Shown here one piece after another: positions 56,320 to 64,000 of a stretch of DNA of 64,000 nucleotides (positions are counted from its first letter, which is position 1; each line of letters begins with the position of its first letter). Position numbers and translations under genes: made by a program. The stretch lies in contig NC_037092.1 of NCBI RefSeq assembly GCF_002994745.2, forward strand, positions 82,504,824 to 82,568,823, read 5' to 3'. This stretch comes from Rosa chinensis (Eukaryota > Streptophyta > Magnoliopsida > Rosales > Rosaceae). The notes under the pieces are model-generated. The model had not been told where the DNA came from and searched no databases. It was given only the letters and a program-made list of their open reading frames with translations.

Positions 56320-56324
56320 GTTTG
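56320..56324. repeat. Right GTTTG target duplication of the solo LTR
   Basis: GTTTG after CTGTCA, matching 53520-53524. Confidence 0.85.
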
Positions 56325-56866
56325 CCTTTAGAAAAATCTAAGTCTCCTGATTCTTTGTAAAGCTAAACAGTAAGCCTTCATTCATGAAACTCGAAACACT
56401 TAAAATTTTCTTGATCCAGTTTAGTTAATTTTTTTTTTCTTTTCTTTTTCTTACATATAGTATTGTCAATAGCAATCCCATGTTAAAAACTTTAATTAAA
56501 CCTGAGTATTGGATCAACATCTTGTGACATTAATCTCAGAAGCTGGGATCCTTGCTCCCCACAGGAGGTTTAAATGATTATGGTTCCTGAGATAAATGTC
56601 AGCATATAACAGGCTTTAAAACTTGCCTCCAGAAGGTGATGTGAACTGTCTTCTTGCCACTCTAGGTGTTGATATGTTCTAAACTACCTATTGTTGAGTT
56701 TTAGATTTTGGGTATATGATTAAGTAAAAGTGTCAAAAGTCTTTTTGCCACCCAAGGTAAAGCATGACACATTCATAAAACATTCATTCAGGCACTGCAT
56801 TTTTTGCCTCTTCAGCTAAATTATATATTGCTTACTGATAGGAACTTTTAAATCTTAATTTCAGTT
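56325..56866. other. Region upstream of the third Copia polyprotein
   Basis: No gene. It may be leader or remains of a 5' LTR of the Copia element, but no match to the region after 61062 was seen, so LTR limits could not be set. Confidence 0.4.
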
Positions 56867-59800
56867 ATGATTATGCCTTTTAATTTCAACCAAATTGAAA
56901 CCCTTAATGGTTCAAACTTCAAAAGATGGAAACAAGACCTAGAACTGTGTCTAGGATACTGTGATTATGAGCATGTCCTCAATGAAGATCCACCAGCTGA
57001 ATTGTCACCCACTAGCACTAGGGAGATGAAAGATAAGTATGCTCTTTGGCACAAGCACAATAGGATGGCCCTGGTTATTATGAAGAAATCTATGTCAGAA
57101 GCAGTTAAGGGTGGTATTCCTGAAGCAAAACTAGCAAAAGTGTATTACAAGAACATTGAGGAGAAATACCAGGTATCCGATAAAGCTGAAACTGGGGCAC
57201 TTATGAATGCTCTTACTGGTATGAAATTTGATGGGGTTGGTAGTATCCGAGAATACATATTAAAGGGAACAGAAATTGCTGCAAAGTTGAAGGCCTTAGG
57301 AATCAATATTGATGACCCTTTTCTAGTTCACCTCATCTTGAATTCACTGCCCCCTCAGTATAGTCAGCTAGAGTGTAACTACAATACTCAGAAGGAGAAG
57401 TGGAGTGTGAATGAACTGATATCTATATGTGTTCAGGAAGAGGACAGGATTAAGAAAAGAAAAGGAGTGGTGGTTAATTTGGTTAACAAGCCTCAGTTTA
57501 AGAGAAAAGCCTATAAACCTCACTATTCAGCACCATCCACCTCAAAAGCCACAACAGGAGCTTCTCAGGGATCTAGCATTTCTAAGAACCAAAAATCTAG
57601 CTTTGTTAAGTGCTTTTTCTGCCGCAAGCCAGGACACGTTAAGAAAGAGTGCAAAGGTTTTAAAGAATGGCTGAATAAAAAAGGTAATAAATCAATTTTT
57701 CATTTAGAAATTAACCTTGTCAATGTGTCTTCTAGCTCTTGGTGGTTTGATACCGCGTCGCCAATTCATGTAATAACTTCTACGCAGGGTTTTCTAAGAA
57801 AGAGGATTCCAAGCAAGGATGAGGCTAGGATTAGCTCGAGGAACGGGAACAGAGTAGCTGTGAAAGCCATAGGAGTTGTCAGACTTATTTTTTCTAGTGG
57901 TTTTACCTTATATTTAGAAGATGTGTTTTGTATTCCTTCTATGCAAAGAAACTTGATTTCAGGATCTCTTTTAGTCAAAAATCATGGCTGTACTTTTGTT
58001 GGCAATAATAAAAGTCTGGATTTCTTTAAAAATTCTGAGTTTATTGGTGATGCTTCACTACTTGATGGTTATTGGCATATGAATTGTAGAAATTCTGTTG
58101 AAGTATTTTTGACTGAAAAAACTATTGGTTTTAAAGGACCTAGACTAAATGAAAAATCTGCTTTTCTTTGGCATAAACGTTTAGGACACATTTCAGAAGA
58201 AAGGTTAAAAATTTTAATAAAACAAAATGTTTTGCCATCTTTAGATTTTTCTGATTTTGGTGTCTGCATAGAGTGTCTTAAGGGTAAAACCACTAACCTG
58301 AGAAAGAAAGGATCTATTAGAAGCCAAGAACTATTAGAGCTTATACACACTGACATTTGTGGCCCTTTTCCTCATAACACTATCTGTGGGAACCAATACT
58401 TCATTACTTTTATCGATGATTTTTCAAGGTATTGTCAAGTTTTTCTTATTTCTGAAAAATCAAAGGCTTTGGAAGTTTTTAAAATCTTTAAGGCAGAGGC
58501 AGAAAAGCAGCTTGATAAGGTTATCAAGGTTGTTAGATCAGATAGAGGTGGTGAGTTTTATGGTAGGTATACAGAATCAGGGCAAAACAAAGGACCTTTT
58601 GCTCTTTATCTTCAGGATTGTGGAATTAAGGCTCAATATACTACACCAGGAACCCCACAGCAGAATGGAGTTGCAGAGAGAAGGAACAGGACTTTGATAA
58701 ATATGGTGCGAAGTATGATCTGTAAGTCTGGATTACCGAGATATTTATGGGGGGAAGCACTGAAGACTGCTAACTATATCTGTAATAGAACCCCTAGCAA
58801 ATCAGTGGAAAACAAAACCCCTTTTGAATTATGGTTCAAAAAGAAACCAAGTCTGCATCATTTTCATGTGTGGGGTTGCAAGGCTGAAGCAAGGATTTAT
58901 AGCCCTCAAGCGCAGAAATTAGATTCTAGAACCTCAAGTGTTTATTTCATTGGTTATTTGAACAAATCTAAGGGATTCAGGTTTTACAGTCCACACAGTC
59001 AAACGAGGATTCTTGAAACTAATAGAGCAATTTTTGTTGGAGAATTAGATAGCTCAGATAGCATGGACAATGGTGAGCTCGAGTCTGAAAATGCAGAAAC
59101 TGATTTGAATAGTGCATTTGAATGGTTAGTATACAATAATGATGAAATTGCTAATGCAGATATGAACAGTGAAGGAGTATTACCAGTTGTATATAATATG
59201 TTACCTCCAGCAGTAGTAACTGCAGAAAATATTAATGGTTTTCAGCATCAAAATGTTATCGATCAGCAAAATGATGAATTACAGCAACATGAGCCTCATA
59301 TAGAGCCACAGCAACATGAAGAAGTAACACAACAAGAACCAGTAAATGAAGCACAGCAGCAGCAGGGAGAAGTTCAATTAAGAAGGTCACAAAGAGCAAG
59401 AAGGCCAGCCATTCCAGATTATTATGAAACTGCATTTTTGACTGAAGCATATTTTGATTTAGGGGAGGAAGAAGATCCAGTTTGTTACTCTCAAGCAATG
59501 GAATCATTACATGCTGATAAGTGGCTTGAAGCTATGGAATCTGAGTTACAATCCATGAATGTTAATGGTGTTTGGGAATTAGTTGACAAGCCAGAAGGTT
59601 ATAAGGAAATAGGCTGCAAATGGGTATTTAAAACTAAGAAAGATTCAAAGGGAAATATAGAGAGATATAAATCGAGATTGGTTGCTAAGGGTTTCACGCA
59701 AAAGGAGGGCATCGATTACACAGAAACGTTCTCACCAGTGTCAACAAAGGATGCTTTCAGAATTTTAATGGCCTTGGTAGCCCACTTTGAACTTGAGCTA

Positions 59801-61062
59801 CATCAGATGGATGTTAAGACTGCGTTCCTAATGGGGATTTAAATGAAGAAATTTACATGATGCAACCAGAAGGTTTTGTTAGTAAGGGTAATGAAGAGAA
59901 AGTATGCAGACTCAAGAAATCGATTTATGGTTTAAAACAAGCCTCCAGACAGTGGTACATCAAGTTTGATTCAGTGATCACGTCATTTGGTTTTCTGGAA
60001 AATAGACTAGATGAGTGCATTTATATGAAGATCAGTGGGAGCAAGTTTATTTTCTTGATTTTATATGTTGACGACATTTTATTGGCAAGTAGTGATCAGA
60101 TTTTGCTGAAGGAAACTAAGAGTTTTCTATTGAAAAATTTCGATATGAAAGACATGGGGGAGGCTGCATTTGTTCTTGGTATAGAGATTAAGAGAGACAG
60201 AGAAAGAAAGCTGCTGGGTTTGTCTCAAAGAAACTATATTGATAGAGTGCTCAAGCAATTTTCAATGGAAACATGTAAAGCAAGCGAGTCACCAATGTCA
60301 AAAGGTGACAAGTTACATACAGGACAATGTCCTAGAAATTCACTAGAAAGAAAAGAGATGGAAAAGAGACCGTATGCGAGATTGGTAGGAAGTTTAATGT
60401 ATGCTCAAGTTTGCACGCGGCCTGATATTGCATTTTCAGTCGGTGTACTTTCTAGATATCATTCTAATCCCGGGAATGATCATTGGGTTGCAGGCAAGAA
60501 AGTGTTGAGATATCTACAGAAAACTAAGGACTACATGTTGGTTTATAAAAGAACGGAAGACACAGAGCTAGAAGTGTTAGGTTACACAGATTCAGATTAT
60601 AGAGGTTGTGCTGACGATTTGAAATAGACTTCTGGTTATATTTTCATGTTAGCAGGAGGTGCAATTTCCTGGAGAAGTGTGAAGCAATCTCTGACAGCTA
60701 CTTCAACTATGCAGGCTGAATATGTAGCTATTCATGAGGCCACTGGTCAAGCTCTATAGCTTAGGAACTTCATTACTGAAGTAAAAATAGTTGACTCAAT
60801 TGAGAGACCTTTGAAGCTTTTCTGTGACAACGCAGCTGCAGTTTTCTTTGCTAAAAACAATAGAAGATCAACAGCTTCAAGGAATATAGATGTGAAATAC
60901 TTTGCTGTTAGGGAGAGTATTAGGAATGAGGAGATAGAGATCATTAAGATAGGAACTCTAGCTCAACTAGCAGACCCACTTACAAAAGCAATTGCAGTAG
61001 CACCCTATCAAGCACATGTTAAGAGGATGGGGGTTTTGGCAGACTTTGATTCTGCTAACTAG
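56867..61062 (+). pseudogene. Third Copia gag-pol polyprotein, frameshifted and with two stops
   Basis: Starts MIMPFNFNQIETLNG (ATG 56867; a second ATG at 56873). Order: gag (to about residue 210), zinc knuckle CFFCRKPGHVKKEC (about residue 250), protease-like WWFDTASPIHV, GAG-pre-integrase LWHKRLGHISEERL, integrase (LIHTDICGPFP, ITFIDDFSRYC, VVRSDRGGEF, PGTPQQNGVAERRN), RT (CKWVFKTKKDSKGN, ILYVDDILLAS with YVDD) and RNase H (GYTDSDYRGC, MQAEYVAIHEA). The first frame ends at 59842 where a base seems lost in FLMGI. The second frame carries TAG at 60625-60627 and another at 60757-60759. The end is ADFDSAN at 61062, followed by a GTGGGAG polypurine-like stretch. It is otherwise the least decayed polyprotein of the window, but no LTR pair is visible. 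Confidence 0.9.
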
Positions 61063-61609
61063 TGGGAGTCTCTTAAAGGTTCTGTTTTTCTTTTTGGTTG
61101 ATCTTATTAACTACATACTTACTCAAGTTTAATTTGACAATTAGTATTAATTAAAGTTCTTCTCAGTATTCATTTATTCAAGTTCCTGATGTCATGTTGT
61201 CTGCACCTTCAATATGCTAGCTTGAATCACTACTACACAAACCTTGATTCGGGACACCCACTTAATTTTTACGATGACACATAATTTAAAAACTGTCTTT
61301 ATTTATCTACTATGACATGATAGGCTGTTTGTCTTTTAATTGAAGCAAAGGCCCCTACTCCTTGAACCAAAATCAACGTCCTTATACATGTACAAGGACA
61401 AAGCAGTGATAGAGTCTTGAAACATTTAAAACGAGCAGAACACGCTGACATTAAACTAGTCTTGAGGACTAGAGTTTGATTCCCTACATATCCAAAAGAA
61501 CTGGGAAATTTGAAGACTTTTTTACTTTTATCCCCAAATCACTCACCGATTGAAGAAACAAAAACTTCTGTCAGCGCCAAACTGCCAAATCCTCCCTGTT
61601 CATGTAAAG

Positions 61610-61673
61610 TTTCCCTCTACAATTTTTGAGTATCCCTAAAATTTCCCTCTACAATTTTTGAGTATCCCCAAAT
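61610..61673 (+). repeat. 32-bp tandem duplication
   Basis: TTTCCCTCTACAATTTTTGA followed by GTATCCC occurs at 61610 and again at 61642 with a single change near the end. Confidence 0.8.
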
Positions 61674-62748
61674 CTTCTCTCTGCAACAGTCGAGATTTAT
61701 ACCGATATGGCAATATACCAAATTCACATTCCCTCTAATCCTATTCACTCCATCAAACCTAATATTCGTATTAGTAGGCAGAAAGGAAAAAAACCTGTGT
61801 TCCTCTCTAATCATACGAACACCCATTGTCCATCCATCACTGATATCTTCATCTTTTCCATAGTCTTCTTCCGCTGCTCTTTAGTGGTTCTGTTATTGCC
61901 AAGCCTCCGAGTTACTGCCGCTTTGAGTATGCAAAGTTCTCGTAAGGTACCGAGTTCCCAATTCTCTATTGTTTAAGTAATTGCTTTGAATCTCTTTCTG
62001 GGTTGTTTATCTCTTTATTCATGATTTGGATTGGGTATTTTGATTTCGTGTTTACTTTTCTCCATCTTTGTTTTAGGTTTTGTTATATTTCATTACTATT
62101 CTTTTTGTTTGGGAATTGATATTGACTTTACAATTAATATCTAGAGATGACTTGATTGTTGAGAACTGGTGACTAAGCTTGGAAAGATGAAGTAGTTTGT
62201 GAGATCAATTTTGAACTTGCATCTTGGTAAGTCTTCTCTTCTCATGGATATATGGTAGCTAAAGACATGTTCTTTTCTTCTTCTGTTCTGAGATGATCCA
62301 TTTAGAAAATTTATAATCATGGTGTTAAATTTCACAGCTTCTGGGCAACATTTCAGTTTCAATGTCAGTTATAAGATAGCAATCTTATGGAATAGAGTTT
62401 AGGGATTTGTTATTTTGTGCAGTCCTAATGTGGTTCCTTGATTTAAAGTATACATATTTAGCATGGAGTTTTGTGTAAGGTTTCAATTTTGTTATATAGT
62501 TTCCTTTCATGGAATTTAATTGAGATCTAAAATCAGACTACGCCCAGAGACAATACGGACATTCTATAGCGATTTCATGAAAATGAATTATTGATCAGAA
62601 ACAAACTACAAAAAGTCATGCATGCTCATTTACTTTTTGGGATTGATGAATCCCACATCTCATCAACAAACTTGTCAGAGACCCACTGAAATAACCATCT
62701 CTTCTTTTGACGGAAATACCAGTTCAGCTAAAAGGCTTTTGAATGTTT

Positions 62749-62803
62749 CAGTGGTAGTCAATCTTTTTTTTTTTTGAAATGCATGCAGTGGTAGTCAATC
62801 TTT
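62749..62803 (-). repeat. 18-bp direct repeat around a T-run (truncated LINE scar)
   Basis: CAGTGGTAGTCAATCTTT occurs at 62749-62766 and 62786-62803. Only the rest of a T-run and GAAATGCATG lie between. On the minus strand that is a few bases ending TTTCAAAA..., the same kind of junction as the LINE-like insert at 38716, so this looks like a nearly complete 5' truncation. Confidence 0.55.
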
Positions 62804-64000
62804 ATCAGCAATAGGTTTGGTTCACTTCTTAACATAAACCAAATAGAAATATATATGCATTCCAACTCCATCAATAGGATGCCAAATCAATTTCAACAGT
62901 AGCTAAATATTAATCCAAAATTTTGTAAAGTCCACACAGACAGAAACAGAACCCAAATGTATATTAGCATTAGGCTATTATTGTCTCTCTATATCTCTTT
63001 ACTAAGGTAAATATGTTGATAGATTGACTAATGCATTAGAAACTCTTTAGATCAAATTTCAGAGCAAAGCTGCATTGTATAAGGCATTGATCCTAGGTAC
63101 GAACGTTTAGTTATCAGAGAAGGTATTCTGCATTAACCATAAATTATTATGGTGGTTCTAAGTTGCATGTGTCGTTATGATACTGATATTAGGAACTGAG
63201 GGTTCCATATTAACTATGAAACATGGGGTTTAGGCATAATCGACACGTGGGCAGGCAACATACCTTGTGTGCAGACTAGTAGTAATTCTCATGCTTGTTC
63301 AATTGTCCTGGTCTGCAAATTCATAAAAAAATAGTACCATTAACATAGCCTATAGTCTATGAAACCAGCATATATAACAGAAAAAAAAAATTAAGAATTC
63401 AATGTGAAATATTGACGAGTATAATTCGATAGTATTGAGTTCTACTCATGAGTTGTTAATGAACATTATGACGGAAGCCCCAACATCAAATAAAAAAATA
63501 AAAAAAAATTCACATAATAAGTCTTGGCTGGCGATGTTATTCCAAAACTTTCTTGTACTTCCATGCAGATCATCAATATGTGCCCCCTGAGAGATTGCTT
63601 AAGACAAGGAACAGAAGTTCAAGAAAGCCTGTGGAAAAGCATGACCTGAACAAGAGTGAGGGGTAAACCGAATTTCTAATTGCAAGTAAGTCAAGAACCA
63701 ACTGAGCTAGCTCTATTATATCTAGAAATATCATTAAGAGGCATTGGTTTATAGATAGGGTCTTTTATTAAGTGTACTAGACCACAATAGTATATATGTA
63801 CTGTACATGTTTCTTAATCAAGGGTAAGAAAAAAAATTTATTTAGCATATTCGTGGTGTGAGTTTCCATAAAGGGCAGATGTGCAGGTAGGTGAACGAGA
63901 ACTATGTATGACAACTAACAATGCATGAGTAACTAACTTTCATACTGTATTCTGCATCAATCGGAGAAAAGGATAATCAATGCTAAGTTAGTTAATCAAA

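Larger units (their letters stand above)
61063..64000. other. Right end of the window, no gene recognised
   Basis: AT-rich. Contains CACTACTACACAAACC (about 61228), possibly a lone end of a CACTA element, a 32-bp tandem duplication (61610-61673), a retroposon scar (62749-62803), and short open frames such as 61707-61976 and an exon-like stretch at 63570-63664 (acceptor CAG, then DHQYVPPERLLKTRN...), none recognised. Confidence 0.4.

Noticed and set aside
61707..61976. 89-codon plus-strand frame, and an exon-like stretch at 63570-63664
   Set aside because: Not recognised and no consistent gene model could be drawn.
1..64000. rRNA, tRNA genes and CRISPR arrays
   Set aside because: None seen. 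The regularly spaced repeats at 51064-51180 are a minisatellite without spacers, and the window is plant nuclear DNA.

Overview
This is plant nuclear DNA. It is AT-rich, intron-containing and full of nested transposable elements. It carries a TIR/NB-ARC/LRR resistance gene, an albumin-2-type hemopexin gene remnant, captured pieces of plant genes (TTG1-like, NPSN-like, WEB1-like) and plant-specific element lineages (Tat-type Gypsy, Copia, CACTA, Helitron, PIF/Harbinger). The overall style would fit a woody or herbaceous eudicot such as a Rosaceae member, but that is an impression and not something the sequence proves.

Layout. 1-3294: minus-strand Copia element (pol start, broken gag, leader, LTR piece). 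3295-7422: a 4.1-kb CACTA transposon with perfect TIRs and a GAT target duplication, inserted in that LTR and carrying a TTG1-like fragment. 8405-12112: the one apparently intact host gene, a three-exon NLR that joins an N-terminal hydrophobic segment and a TIR domain to an NB-ARC/LRR of the non-TIR (CNL) type. 14805-24136: a head-to-tail row of Helitrons, two complete and one lacking its 3' end, with a captured SNARE exon. 24142-38464: a complete Tat-like Gypsy retrotransposon with two 727-bp LTRs and a GAATG duplication. Its sense genes (gag, pol) are broken by stops and frameshifts, but its antisense strand carries an intact five-exon plant mobile domain (PMD) gene. 38716-39797: a truncated LINE-like insertion. 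40365-42540: a ULP1-like exon remnant and a Gypsy LTR plus gag. 42535-43200: a WEB1-like pseudogene. 44185-44890: diverged tandem repeats. 45749-46414: the 3' part of a hemopexin/albumin-2-like gene, cut by a Copia element (46415-51345). 51385-53280: a broken PIF/Harbinger transposase. 53525-56319: a 2.8-kb solo LTR with a GTTTG duplication. 56867-61062: a third, plus-strand Copia polyprotein with a frameshift and stops. 61063-64000: no convincing gene.

How it works together. Most of the window is successive insertions. Only the NLR gene and the antisense PMD gene look able to encode full proteins. The most unusual items are the PMD gene (open through five exons, all joined in phase 0, inside an otherwise decayed retrotransposon), the TIR/CNL-type chimeric NLR with a possible membrane anchor made by a five-codon first exon, the CACTA element with a TTG1 fragment, and the Helitron row. 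Element ends, target duplications and splice sites were read by eye from the sequence. Family names come from recognised motifs and no database search was run.
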